NCBI RefSeq assembly: GCF_018141445.1
Contig: NZ_CP058649.1
Coordinates: 2,251,001-2,315,000, forward strand
Origin: Vallitalea pronyensis
GTDB lineage: Bacteria > Bacillota > Clostridia > Lachnospirales > Vallitaleaceae
Reading direction: 5' to 3'
DNA length: 64,000 bases
The stretch's first letter is position 1. Every line of letters starts with the position of its first letter. This document shows positions 1 to 9,077 of the stretch, piece by piece. The position numbers were made by a program, and so were the translations under genes. A model generated the notes under the pieces. The model worked only from the letters and a program-made list of their open reading frames with translations. It ran no database searches and was not told where the DNA came from.

Positions 1-2
1 TA

Positions 3-866
3 TCTGAAGGAATTTATGATTTTAAATCATTAACAAGGGAAGAGCTTCAAACAAAAATAAAGGGTATCGTCAAAGATGAAATTGAAGAATATCCTTATAT
101 GTCATATGAAGATTACCCTTGGCACGTTGATGAAGAAGATTATAGACTGGCTGTTGGGCATTGTGGTCTATCTAAGTTTATGTTGTTATACGACCATCAA
201 GGTCAGTTTGTAAGCGGCCATACATGGTCGGATAACGTGGGATTACCACCACAAGCTGTCTATCGAAAAAAACAAAATGCTTTTTCAGTGACGCCCATAC
301 ACTATGGAAGAGGTACAGGCATTTCCTTGTTTGGCGGTCGCTGGTTTGAATTATATAAGGGTAATCTTATTCCCATGATGGATTATTTAACAAATGGTCA
401 TGAAGTCCCACCGCCTCATATATCTTATGCTCACGTGTATCGCATATTGAATGAAGTATACAGTGAAGAAACAGGTGATTATCAAGTGACCTATTATGCT
501 GGCATCAATATATCGGAGGAAGAACTTAAAATTGGTACCAAGGTGACTGTCTACTATAAATGGTTGGAAGATCGACAGCAGTTTGACATGAAGAAAAATA
601 TTCATGATGTATTATATGAAGATATTTTTTATGAGGGTATCGAAGATGATATATTGAGCGATAGTTATAAACACATTAAATCCATGGTGAACAGTGGTGA
701 TGAATTTACTAATCAAAATATGATTCCATTACTGGCTGCATGTGGTCAAAGTAATAAGCGGGACAGTATACTAAAGACATTGAGAATGTGGTGCCTGGAG
801 CAGGAAGACCAAGAGTATTACATAAAGTTAATACAAATAATTGATAATACACTAAAAAGGAGTTAA
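3..866 (+). CDS. Hypothetical protein, 5' end outside the window
   Basis: The frame is open from the left edge to a TAA at 866. The first in-frame ATG is at 99, but the codons before it (from position 3) read as normal coding sequence, so the true start lies upstream and the gene is only partial here. The visible part, about 287 residues, is rich in Tyr, Asp and Glu and looks soluble. I see no signal peptide, membrane segment or catalytic motif I recognise. It ends four bases before the next gene, so the two are probably co-transcribed. The function is unknown. Confidence 0.7.
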   Translation, partial: SEGIYDFKSLTREELQTKIKGIVKDEIEEYPYMSYEDYPWHVDEEDYRLAVGHCGLSKFMLLYDHQGQFVSGHTWSDNVGLPPQAVYRKKQNAFSVTPIHYGRGTGISLFGGRWFELYKGNLIPMMDYLTNGHEVPPPHISYAHVYRILNEVYSEETGDYQVTYYAGINISEEELKIGTKVTVYYKWLEDRQQFDMKKNIHDVLYEDIFYEGIEDDILSDSYKHIKSMVNSGDEFTNQNMIPLLAACGQSNKRDSILKTLRMWCLEQEDQEYYIKLIQIIDNTLKRS

Positions 867-870
867 CAAC

Positions 871-1701
871 ATGCTAAAGACAACAAGACGCTACATCACG
901 ATTATCATTGGACAATTCATAGCCGCCCTTGCTTTTCGGTGTGTGCTATTACCCAATGATCTCATAGCTGGAGGTTTTGGTGGTATTGCCACGGTGGTCA
1001 ATAAATTAACAGGGATGAATATTCAGCTGGTCTTGATTATACTTTGTATACCTGTTATTCTATGGGCTTATCTGAAATACAACCGTAAACTAGTGTTCTA
1101 TGCAGCGTTTTGTTTTGCTATCTTTACATTTTTTATTGGTTTTATTGCCGATGTTATACCTGAATTTACAACGGATAAAATAATTGCCGCTATTGTAGCA
1201 GGTGTCTTATTTGGTATTGCATCGGGTATGATTATTCGGGTTGGTGCTGCTAATGGACCAGAAGCTATTATTGGCATGTACCTGAAAGATAAAAAAGGCA
1301 TTACCATTGGGACTTACTTTACGGTACTCAACAGTGCTATCTTAGGCTCTTCACTGATTTTTGGTGATATAACCATTATTATTTACTCCCTTATTAGCAT
1401 CTATATTGGGGGAAAAGTGACAGACTATATTATATTGGGTACCAGAAGAGATTATTGCGTCAATATCATATCGGAGAATTTCCTTGATATTACGGAGTTT
1501 ATCCATAATGAGCTAAAGCGAGGTGTAACCTTTGTGCCATGTGTGGGTACATATAAGGTAAATAAAAAAATGATGATTAAAGCAGTAGTCACCAATGCAG
1601 AACTGGTCATACTGAAAAATTACGTGGCCTCTTTAAAAGATAACAGTTTTGTCTATGTGACAGAAAGCATTGAAGTTTTTGGAGGCGGGTTTACGGACTA
1701 A
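871..1701 (+). CDS. YitT family membrane protein (DUF161/DUF2179)
   Basis: This 276-residue protein has five or six hydrophobic segments in its first 190 residues, with the family-typical GGFGG turn near residue 36 and a conserved AANGPEAI stretch near residue 127. A soluble C-terminal domain of about 80 residues (from about 190) matches the DUF2179 layout. YitT proteins are common in Firmicutes; their transport substrate is not established. AAAGGAG lies eight bases before the ATG. The gene follows the partial gene at the left edge by four bases and ends at a large hairpin shared with the convergent VOC gene. Confidence 0.85.
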   Translation: MLKTTRRYITIIIGQFIAALAFRCVLLPNDLIAGGFGGIATVVNKLTGMNIQLVLIILCIPVILWAYLKYNRKLVFYAAFCFAIFTFFIGFIADVIPEFTTDKIIAAIVAGVLFGIASGMIIRVGAANGPEAIIGMYLKDKKGITIGTYFTVLNSAILGSSLIFGDITIIIYSLISIYIGGKVTDYIILGTRRDYCVNIISENFLDITEFIHNELKRGVTFVPCVGTYKVNKKMMIKAVVTNAELVILKNYVASLKDNSFVYVTESIEVFGGGFTD

Positions 1702-1724
1702 CATAAGGTTATTTATTAATAAAC

Positions 1725-1810
1725 AAGGCTGTCTCATAAAATGATCGCCTATGAACAGAGGAGCTACTTCTATCTGTTATAGGTCATTCACTTTTATGAG
1801 ACAGCCTTTT
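1725..1810. terminator. Large bidirectional hairpin terminator between convergent genes
   Basis: The outer 17 bases at 1725-1741 pair perfectly with 1792-1808. An imperfect inner stem (around 1742-1758 with 1774-1790) continues it, so about 84 bases fold back on themselves. The outer arm has A-rich and T-rich edges on both strands, as expected for a terminator serving both convergent genes. The length and the GGCTGTCTCATAAA-type end also resemble small inverted-repeat elements, so a MITE origin is possible. Confidence 0.75.
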
Positions 1811-1857
1811 ATGTACTGTGATAGTATACTAAAAGCGTGTACTGCTTTTGGTACTGC

Positions 1858-2277
1858 TTAACGGTATTGGAAAAATTCGATGAGTTCCCCATCATAGCCT
1901 ATAACAAAGGCAATACGGATAGGTACATCTTTTTCATGACCGTTAATGGTAAGGTCTTCAGGTGCCATGTGGCTGGAACATCCTGCTTTTAGAGCCGCAT
2001 TGTACATGGCATCACATTCATCCGTTAAAAAAGCAAAGTGAATCATGGGTTCTTGCTGTAACGCACCATTGGATTGCCCTCCGTCAAATATTTCAATGTA
2101 AGTGCCATCACCCATGTCCAACATACAAGCGCGCTCTTTTCCTTCACCCCAAGATAAAGCCATATTGAGACCCAGTGTATCCTGATATAGACCCACACTT
2201 TTGTCGAAATCTCGTACTTTTAATGCAATATGGTGAAAACCTGTATTTTTAAATGTTGAATTACTCATTCTATTCAT
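1858..2277 (-). CDS. VOC (glyoxalase/bleomycin resistance) family protein
   Basis: This 139-residue protein has the vicinal oxygen chelate pattern: an N-terminal FHHIALKVRDFDKSVGLYQDTLG strand-helix unit (His near residue 15), a central MLDMGDGTYIEIF strand and a C-terminal DGELIEFFQ strand with the expected metal-ligand Glu. Family members bind a divalent metal and act as lyases, isomerases, dioxygenases or resistance proteins; the substrate cannot be read from sequence. On the minus strand AGGAGG sits six bases before the ATG at 2277. It is transcribed alone, convergent with yitT. Confidence 0.85.
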   Translation of the reverse strand: MNRMSNSTFKNTGFHHIALKVRDFDKSVGLYQDTLGLNMALSWGEGKERACMLDMGDGTYIEIFDGGQSNGALQQEPMIHFAFLTDECDAMYNAALKAGCSSHMAPEDLTINGHEKDVPIRIAFVIGYDGELIEFFQYR

Positions 2278-2414
2278 ATGTAACCTCCTAAATTTTTATT
2301 AGGTCTATTATAGCATTTTTTTATGGCGTTGATAAAGTATTTATGAACATATAGTCTAAATATCTTAAAAAAAGTAAAAATATCACATGTTTATTTTGAC
2401 ATAGAGGCTTTATA

Positions 2415-4208
2415 ATGGATATGATGAATACGAAAAGGGTGGCTGATTTTATGATAAGAAATCGGAAGATAGGTACAAAATTATTGATGTCATTCAGTCT
2501 GATTATTATTTTTACATCCTTATTAATCAGTGTATTAAGCTATAAAATTACGTCTAATGTATTAGAAAAGAATCTAAAAATCTATTCAGATGAGTATCTA
2601 GCCCAGTTAAGTAGAAACCTGGAGAATACCTTGGAAGATTTGAATGATGATTTGTTCAATAGTCTGAGTAGAACAGGATTATTAAATAGAAAAATATTAC
2701 ATCTTTTTATGAATGAAGCCAATCAAAACAACGATTTGCTCGGTCTTGATTTTAATCGTCGTGTATCGGAAGTTCTTGCTTCAAACGTATCGGTGAAAGC
2801 CATACTTATACAAAGCATTTATCAACAATCCTATTTTCAAAGAGACCCACAGGTAAGTATCGATATTGAACAACTCCATAAGGTATTATCGGATAATACC
2901 CAACGTTACGCTGTACTAAGAAATCTTAATGAGCGGTATGTGGTTATCATCAAGCCTTTGTTTGATTTATCCAATACCCAGTTAATTGGTCATGCCGCTA
3001 TTGTTGTGGAGCAAACCTATTTCACCAATGAGTTTAAAAAGAATCAAACATACAAAGAGTGGGAAGTTCTGATTTTGGATAAGAACGAAGTGATTATTGC
3101 AGAAAATGAAGCCATACGACCCATTCACGACTACATCAGTAAGGAAATTGCATCAAGTGGTAAGGTGCAGCATGTATTCGACTACAACAATAAGGCTTAT
3201 ATGGTCAATGTGGTGACCTCCCCCAAAAAGCAAATACGGGTCATGAATATTATCCCCATGGATTCTGTTACCCGAGCGTCTAATCGACTGTTAGTGGTGA
3301 TTGTATGGGCTTGTATGGGTGCCTTACTCTCCAGTTTTGTCATTGCACTGGTGACCACTGCTGGCTTCTCTAAAAACATTAAAATCCTGGTTGATAACAT
3401 CCGCTCTTTCAAAGATGGCCAATTTGATACGTCTGTTGAGATTAATAGCAATGATGAAATCGGTCTTATTTCACATGAGTTTAATAAAATGACCAAGGAA
3501 ATCAACCATTTAATTACGGAAGTCTATCATGAGCAATTGTTGAAAGAGAAAGCTAGGAAGGAGTCCATTAAGTTTGAGTATGATGCACTCCAAGCCAAGA
3601 TGAATCCCCACTTCTTATATAATATTCTTGAATCCATCAACGGTATGGCAAAGATTCAAGGTAACCATGAGATCAGTGAAGTGGTATGTCTCTTAGGTGA
3701 ATTATTAAGAGACAGCATTAGTGATGAAAGAACCAATATTTTTTTAGAAGATGAGTTGGCATATACGGAAAAATATTTGGCTCTGAAACAAATCACAAGC
3801 AAAAACAACATTGAAGTGGTGTATGATATTGATGAAATCCTATTAGGTGCTGTTGTGCCAAAGTTTATTTTACAGCCCATTGTTGAAAATGCCATTGTCC
3901 ACGGTATTAGCAAGCAGCTTAAAAAAGGGAAAATTTATATTAAATGTGGTGAAATAAATGGGGATTTGGTGCTGGAGGTGCAAGATAATGGTCTTGGATT
4001 TAATCAGGATAAGTTACCGACAGTGGATAACAAACAGGGGCGATGGCAACGGACTCGAGTAGGTATTAAGAGTATTGATAAAAGACTGAAAATCTTGTTT
4101 GGAAACGCCTATGGTGTTGAAATTCATAGTGAAGAAGGTAAGGGAACCCTTGTTAAGCTTCGCATGCCTTATCGAACAGACATAGACAGTGAAAGGGGTG
4201 GTCATTAG
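2415..4208 (+). CDS. YesM-type sensor histidine kinase
   Basis: This 597-residue membrane kinase has an N-terminal membrane helix (about 23-45), a roughly 250-residue extracellular sensor region, a second helix (about 295-320), a HAMP linker, a His_kinase domain with the QAKMNPHFLYN phospho-acceptor motif (about 395-405) and an HATPase domain with ILQPIVENAIVHG and DNGLGF boxes. Such kinases pair with YesN-type regulators to sense extracellular sugars. The stop codon touches the regulator's ATG. An alternative ATG at 2451 also has a fair ribosome site, so the first 12 residues are uncertain. It heads sugar cluster 1 and probably controls it. Confidence 0.92.
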   Translation: MDMMNTKRVADFMIRNRKIGTKLLMSFSLIIIFTSLLISVLSYKITSNVLEKNLKIYSDEYLAQLSRNLENTLEDLNDDLFNSLSRTGLLNRKILHLFMNEANQNNDLLGLDFNRRVSEVLASNVSVKAILIQSIYQQSYFQRDPQVSIDIEQLHKVLSDNTQRYAVLRNLNERYVVIIKPLFDLSNTQLIGHAAIVVEQTYFTNEFKKNQTYKEWEVLILDKNEVIIAENEAIRPIHDYISKEIASSGKVQHVFDYNNKAYMVNVVTSPKKQIRVMNIIPMDSVTRASNRLLVVIVWACMGALLSSFVIALVTTAGFSKNIKILVDNIRSFKDGQFDTSVEINSNDEIGLISHEFNKMTKEINHLITEVYHEQLLKEKARKESIKFEYDALQAKMNPHFLYNILESINGMAKIQGNHEISEVVCLLGELLRDSISDERTNIFLEDELAYTEKYLALKQITSKNNIEVVYDIDEILLGAVVPKFILQPIVENAIVHGISKQLKKGKIYIKCGEINGDLVLEVQDNGLGFNQDKLPTVDNKQGRWQRTRVGIKSIDKRLKILFGNAYGVEIHSEEGKGTLVKLRMPYRTDIDSERGGH

Positions 4209-5804
4209 ATGTACAAAGTAGCCGTCATAGACGATGAACCTTACATTCGGGACTCGTTGGTGAATACCATTGATTGGAAGGGACTTCATTGTTCGTTGGT
4301 TTTTGCAGCAGAGGAAGGAAAAAGTGCCTATGCATCCATTCTGAAACATGAGCCGGATATTATCTTATTAGATATCCATATGCCTGGTATGTCAGGGCTT
4401 GAAATTGTGGAAAAAATAGTACAAAAGAACATGGCATGTAAAATAGTGATTATTTCAGCCTATCAAGATTTTAATTATGTGAAGCAGGCCTTGCAATTAG
4501 GTGTGTTTGATTATATTGCAAAGCCCATTAGGAATCGTGAAGTAAAGGATATTGTCATACGTGCCAAAAAAGTCATCGATGAGGAACGACGTAAAAAAAC
4601 AGAAGAAAAGACCATGCAAGAAGAGATGGAAGTACTCACGGAATATTTTAAACATACAAAACAGTTGCTGAGCAGTCAAGTGATTCATAACATGATTCAT
4701 CATCAAAGCTATGATGAATCCCTCTTAATGCTCCCAGAAAACATTCAAAAACATGCAACCCTTGTTATACAATCACAAAGTAAAGAAAGTGACCGTGTGG
4801 TTAACAAGAAATACATTCTGGACTTTATCGACAGCATTAAAGCAAAAGTCGATTATCAGATGGTGCAGACCATCATGAATGGTGATATTGTCTTGGTTTT
4901 ATTCTTTAGTAAAAATACCAGTGCTCATGCTTATAAAATATATGCGAAACGGTTAAGTATTGCCATATTGGATTTTGTGAAAGAATGGGAAGATGTGGGT
5001 ATTTATATTGGTATAAGCACCTTGTATAATGACGTGGATAGTCTAAGTCATTCCTATAAAGAAGCCCTTAATGCTGCTGGCAATCACTTTTTTTCAAGTA
5101 ATAAAGACATTGTGTTTGTTGATGAAGAACATACCAATAAAAGGCATGCCAAGTTCTCCATTGTTCATGATTTGGATTATTTTTATCATACACTGGTCAA
5201 TGGGGAAGAAAAAGCATTAGAAAAACAACTGGAACTGCTTATTGCTGGTATAGAAAATTATGCAGGGGGCAATATTTCTGTTGCTAAGACATTATTATCG
5301 GAAATATGTATTACCATTGCCCGTTACTCAGCCAGTCACGTAGCCAACAATCAAAAGCTGTTACCCCTTAATAAAGTGCTTTTTGATATTAATGAATTAA
5401 ACCACATGGATGAAGCCTTTGCGTATATCAAAAATTATTTGAAATCCGCTTTGCATGTTCCAGAAAAAGATCCCGATTACTCACCTCTTGTTAATAAAGT
5501 GATTAAATACATTAAACAGCATTATATGCATGGCATTTCTCTTAACAGTACCAGCCAAGAAGTTGCTCTAAATCCAAGTTATCTAAGCCGTATGTTAAAG
5601 AAAGAAACAGGTAGGAACTTTAGCGACATTGTCCTTGAAGAACGTATGAAAGCCGCTAAAAATATGTTGAGAAATCCCAAACTAAGATTAAATGAAATTG
5701 CGGTACAGATAGGGTATAAAGACTATTCTTATTTTTATCAAGTGTTTAGCAAATATGAAGGCATGACACCTATGCAATACCGAAAAACATGTAAAGAAAT
5801 ATAA
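4209..5804 (+). CDS. YesN-type response regulator with AraC DNA-binding domain
   Basis: The 531-residue protein begins with a receiver domain (acidic pair IDDEP at the start, phospho-acceptor Asp in LLDIHMPG near residue 57, conserved Lys in AKPI). It continues with a long coiled or linker region of about 270 residues and ends in an AraC-type double helix-turn-helix (from about 425, with NPSYLSRMLKKETG and IGYKDYSYFYQVFSKYEGMTP in two helices). It directly abuts its kinase. The family activates transport and catabolic genes nearby, so the binding protein gene just downstream is the likely first target. Confidence 0.93.
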   Translation: MYKVAVIDDEPYIRDSLVNTIDWKGLHCSLVFAAEEGKSAYASILKHEPDIILLDIHMPGMSGLEIVEKIVQKNMACKIVIISAYQDFNYVKQALQLGVFDYIAKPIRNREVKDIVIRAKKVIDEERRKKTEEKTMQEEMEVLTEYFKHTKQLLSSQVIHNMIHHQSYDESLLMLPENIQKHATLVIQSQSKESDRVVNKKYILDFIDSIKAKVDYQMVQTIMNGDIVLVLFFSKNTSAHAYKIYAKRLSIAILDFVKEWEDVGIYIGISTLYNDVDSLSHSYKEALNAAGNHFFSSNKDIVFVDEEHTNKRHAKFSIVHDLDYFYHTLVNGEEKALEKQLELLIAGIENYAGGNISVAKTLLSEICITIARYSASHVANNQKLLPLNKVLFDINELNHMDEAFAYIKNYLKSALHVPEKDPDYSPLVNKVIKYIKQHYMHGISLNSTSQEVALNPSYLSRMLKKETGRNFSDIVLEERMKAAKNMLRNPKLRLNEIAVQIGYKDYSYFYQVFSKYEGMTPMQYRKTCKEI

Positions 5805-5908
5805 TGTTAAGTCAAATATATGCGATATTTTTACGTCTTAGAAGGGTCTATACTTAAGTTATGTTTCACGATAACATAATTTATAGGACGAAATGGAGGA
5901 TGTTTTGT

Positions 5909-7237
5909 ATGAAGAAAATATTAGCCATGTTAATGGTAATAATCATCATGTCCACTGTCATGATGGGGTGTAGTAAAAAAGAAACAGAGAATGAAGGTGT
6001 TGATCAAACACCATCAGAGACCAACGACCAAGATGGGGATGCACTGGATAAACCTTTAGAAAAAGAAGAAGTCACCTTGACATTCTTTCACCACATGAGT
6101 GAGGAAGCTAAAAGGTTAGGTATTGAAAAACTTGCCGCTGCCTTTTCAGAACGTAACCCAGAAGTGACTTTTGATATTCAAGCCATGGATTTTGGTCAAT
6201 ATGCGTCAACCCTAAAAACAAAAATTGCAGCCGACGATGCACCTGACATTATGTTTGGTCGACCTAAAGGTTATTCGGACTTGGTGCAAGCGGGTCACAT
6301 CATGGAGTTATCAGGTAATGATTATATTAACCATATGCAAGATTCCGCCCTTCCTGCATTAACAGTTGACGGGGGTGTTTACGGTATTGTACTTGACGTA
6401 ACCGCTATGGGTACCTTCTATAATAAGGATATTTTTGCAGCCCATGGGCTTGAAGTTCCTACAACTTTTGATGAATTAATGCATATCGCTAAGACCCTTG
6501 ATGCAGCAGGCATAACAGCTTTTTCAAGAGGATATAAAGATGCATGGACCGCACAAGTTGAACATAATGCATTTAATCACGGTGAGATGTTTGGCTTATA
6601 TCCTAACTGGATGCAAGAAATCACCGAAGGTACAAAAAAATTCTCAGATTATCCAGAATTCACCAGTACATTACAAGCGTGGGCAGATACGCTTCCTTAT
6701 AGTAATGACGATATTTTTGGTACAGATTACTCAAAATCCATTGAGTTGTTTGCTACAGGCCAAGCAGCCATGTTTAGTCAAGGTATGTGGGCTCTTGGTG
6801 AGATTAGAAAAATAGCACCTGATATAAATATCGGTTTCATGGCACCTCCTGCAACCAATCAAGCAGACCTTGTCAAGCTATCCGCATTTGGTGACGATGG
6901 CTTTATGATGAGTGCTTCAACCAAACACCCAGAATACGTTAATGCGTTTTTTGATTTTGTTTTATCCTCAGAAGGTGCGACCATATGGTCAGATACAGCA
7001 GGTCAAGTGAGCTTTATGAAAGATTCAGGCGTTACTTACACTGATCCAGCAATCTTAGAGTTCATATCCTATATTGAAGAAGGCAAAACAGTAGGCCAGG
7101 AAGATGGACCATTCCTTGCAGGTCAAATGGATGCCACTTATAGAGAGTATCAGGAACTGTTTGCAGCAAAAGGTGATAAAGAAGTAGAAAGTTTTGTTTC
7201 CGATTTAGATGCAGAGTTTGATGCCATTAGAGATTAA
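5909..7237 (+). CDS. Extracellular sugar-binding lipoprotein of an ABC importer
   Basis: I start this gene at 5909, where GGAGG precedes the ATG and the product opens with a lipoprotein signal (Lys-Lys, a hydrophobic core, lipobox VMMGC with Cys at about 21). An upstream in-frame ATG at 5861 would spoil the signal. The mature part (442 residues in all) has the family 1 solute-binding fold: an early LTFFHHMSEEAK strand, DAPDIMFGRP, and a conserved GIVLDVTAMGTFYNKDIF hinge segment. An acidic linker tethers it to the membrane. It feeds the two permeases downstream; sugar specificity is unknown. Confidence 0.9.
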   Translation: MKKILAMLMVIIIMSTVMMGCSKKETENEGVDQTPSETNDQDGDALDKPLEKEEVTLTFFHHMSEEAKRLGIEKLAAAFSERNPEVTFDIQAMDFGQYASTLKTKIAADDAPDIMFGRPKGYSDLVQAGHIMELSGNDYINHMQDSALPALTVDGGVYGIVLDVTAMGTFYNKDIFAAHGLEVPTTFDELMHIAKTLDAAGITAFSRGYKDAWTAQVEHNAFNHGEMFGLYPNWMQEITEGTKKFSDYPEFTSTLQAWADTLPYSNDDIFGTDYSKSIELFATGQAAMFSQGMWALGEIRKIAPDINIGFMAPPATNQADLVKLSAFGDDGFMMSASTKHPEYVNAFFDFVLSSEGATIWSDTAGQVSFMKDSGVTYTDPAILEFISYIEEGKTVGQEDGPFLAGQMDATYREYQELFAAKGDKEVESFVSDLDAEFDAIRD

Positions 7238-7275
7238 CACATCATTTATCCCTACACAAAGTCATAGGACCTTGG

Positions 7276-7307
7276 TAATAAAGCGACCTTATAAAGTCGC
7301 TTTATTA
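7276..7307 (+). terminator. Intra-operon hairpin between binding protein and permeases
   Basis: A perfect 12-bp stem (7276-7287 with 7296-7307) has an 8-base loop and no long T tract. Its position between a binding-protein gene and its permease genes fits an mRNA-stabilising or attenuating hairpin that keeps the binding protein in excess over the permeases. Confidence 0.7.
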
Positions 7308-7352
7308 CATGGTTATGCATCATGGTGATAAAGCAAGAAAGGTGATAATGAG

Positions 7353-8216
7353 ATGAAAAAATATATGAAAAAAATAAAAGCCAATGGATGGAAAATTGGA
7401 TTTTTAGCACCTGCAATGATTCTGTTTATATTTATCGTTGCTGAGCCATTTGTTAGAGGGTTTATTTATTCGTTTACCAATTGGGATGGGGTAGCCAAGA
7501 ATTATGACTTTATAGGCTTTAAAAATTACGTCAAGTTTTTTAGAGACCCAACGGTTTTTTTACCCATAAGAAACTCATTCTTATATACAGTCATTACGGT
7601 TATATGCAATAATGTGGTTGGTTTGGCACTGGCATTAGCCCTTAATAATAAATTAAAAGGTACGAAGATTTACAGAACCATATTTTTTGTGCCTTTCGTG
7701 ATCAGTTTTGTATTGGCAGGCTTTTTATGGTCTTATATGTATACAGATGTCATAGGAGCTTTGTTCAATATCAACAGCTTACTAGGGAATCCAAAAACGG
7801 TCATTCCTGCCATTGCCATGATTTCTCTATGGCGTGACGCAGGCTATGTGATGGTCATTTATTTAGCAGGGCTTCAATCCATACCCCAAGAACTCTACGA
7901 GTCTGCCAAAGTAGATGGGGCTAATCCTATACAAAAATTCTTTAAAATTACCATACCCATGTTAACGCCTGCTTTTACCATTAACTTTGCTTTGTTCATT
8001 GGTTGGGGCATTAAAGTCTTTGATTATGTCATGGCCACAACAGGTGGCGGACCTGGGAAATCTTCTGAGACCCTTGCGTTATATGTGTATAAATATACCT
8101 TCAACTACAACAAAGTAGGTTATGGCCAAACAGTAGCTATCTATATGATGATTTTAGTTTTTATTTTATCGGGCTTAACAGCTGCCTTTTTTAGAAGAAG
8201 AGAGGTGGAGATGTAA
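7353..8216 (+). CDS. Sugar ABC transporter permease (MalF type)
   Basis: This 287-residue protein has six membrane segments. It carries the binding-protein-dependent permease motif near the C-terminal third, YESAKVDGANPIQKFFKITIP, which is the EAA loop that contacts the ATPase. A short basic cytoplasmic N-terminus precedes the first helix (about 17-35). AGAAAGGTG lies before the ATG. Its stop codon overlaps the start of the second permease (ATGTAATG), a sign of translational coupling. It imports the ligand delivered by the upstream lipoprotein. No ATPase gene accompanies it; a shared MsmX-type ATPase elsewhere is the usual solution. Confidence 0.93.
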   Translation: MKKYMKKIKANGWKIGFLAPAMILFIFIVAEPFVRGFIYSFTNWDGVAKNYDFIGFKNYVKFFRDPTVFLPIRNSFLYTVITVICNNVVGLALALALNNKLKGTKIYRTIFFVPFVISFVLAGFLWSYMYTDVIGALFNINSLLGNPKTVIPAIAMISLWRDAGYVMVIYLAGLQSIPQELYESAKVDGANPIQKFFKITIPMLTPAFTINFALFIGWGIKVFDYVMATTGGGPGKSSETLALYVYKYTFNYNKVGYGQTVAIYMMILVFILSGLTAAFFRRREVEM

Positions 8217-9052
8217 TGGATAATAAGCGAAAAAGAACAGGTTTAAACGTTCTCTACTATGTGGTTATTTCAGCCATTGCCGTGGTTTTCTTACTGCCAT
8301 TTTATATTGCCATTGTCTATTCCTTCAAAACCAAAAGTGAGATTGCTTTTTCAGGATTAGCCTTTCCTAAAGTATTCCATTTTGAGAATTATGCAAAAGC
8401 CATTGAAGTTTCTAATTTCTTTGGGGCTTCCATTAACAGCTTGATTCTTACCTTAGCGGTTGTGCTCATTGTAACCGTGACCTGCTCCATGGCAGCATAT
8501 GTCATTGCTAGAGGCAAAGGCGGTATCTATAATGCTCTATTCTATATGTCTCTTGGGGCTATATTGATACCTTTTCAAGTGGTGATGCTGCCATTGTATG
8601 TCTCGTTAAAAGAATTTGGTCTGATGAATACAAGGCTGGGATTGATTTTGGCTGTTGCTGGATTTCAGATTGGTTATAATATATTTATCTATACAGGGTT
8701 CATTAAAACAGTACCTGTTTCATTTGAAGAAGCGGCTCGCATCGACGGATGCAATCGGTTCTCAGGGTTCTGGTTGATTGTCTTTCCTCTGTTGAAACCC
8801 ATTGTATCCACATCCGTTATACTCAATGCACTGACGGCTTGGAATGAGTTCCCTATATCCCTTATTGTGGCACAGAAAAATGCGGTACGTACGTTACCCT
8901 TAACCCAATTTTATTTTTTCGGTCAGTTTAACGTGGAATTGAATCTAGCTTTTGCCGCCTTCACGTTATCCATGATTCCCATTATTGCTTTATACCTGAT
9001 CTTGCAGAAAAACATTGTGGGTGGTCTCATGGCTGGCGGTGTTAAGGGGTAG
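8216..9052 (+). CDS. Sugar ABC transporter permease (MalG type)
   Basis: The 278-residue protein has six predicted membrane helices and the EAA loop FEEAARIDGCNRFSGFWLIV near residue 182, typical of the MalG/AraQ branch. The C-terminus ends in a glycine-rich tail (GGLMAGGVKG), common in this branch. Its ATG overlaps the previous gene's TAA by one base. It should pair with the MalF-type partner to form the transmembrane channel of the cluster 1 importer. Confidence 0.93.
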   Translation: MDNKRKRTGLNVLYYVVISAIAVVFLLPFYIAIVYSFKTKSEIAFSGLAFPKVFHFENYAKAIEVSNFFGASINSLILTLAVVLIVTVTCSMAAYVIARGKGGIYNALFYMSLGAILIPFQVVMLPLYVSLKEFGLMNTRLGLILAVAGFQIGYNIFIYTGFIKTVPVSFEEAARIDGCNRFSGFWLIVFPLLKPIVSTSVILNALTAWNEFPISLIVAQKNAVRTLPLTQFYFFGQFNVELNLAFAAFTLSMIPIIALYLILQKNIVGGLMAGGVKG

Positions 9053-9077
9053 TTCTATTTCGTGAGGAGGACAAATC

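Noticed and set aside
1725-1810. Insertion sequence end
   Set aside because: No transposase is near, and a bidirectional terminator between convergent genes is enough, although a MITE origin stays possible.
2396-2416. TTGACA plus TATAAT promoter before the first kinase
   Set aside because: The two boxes are only nine bases apart, too close for a sigma-A promoter.
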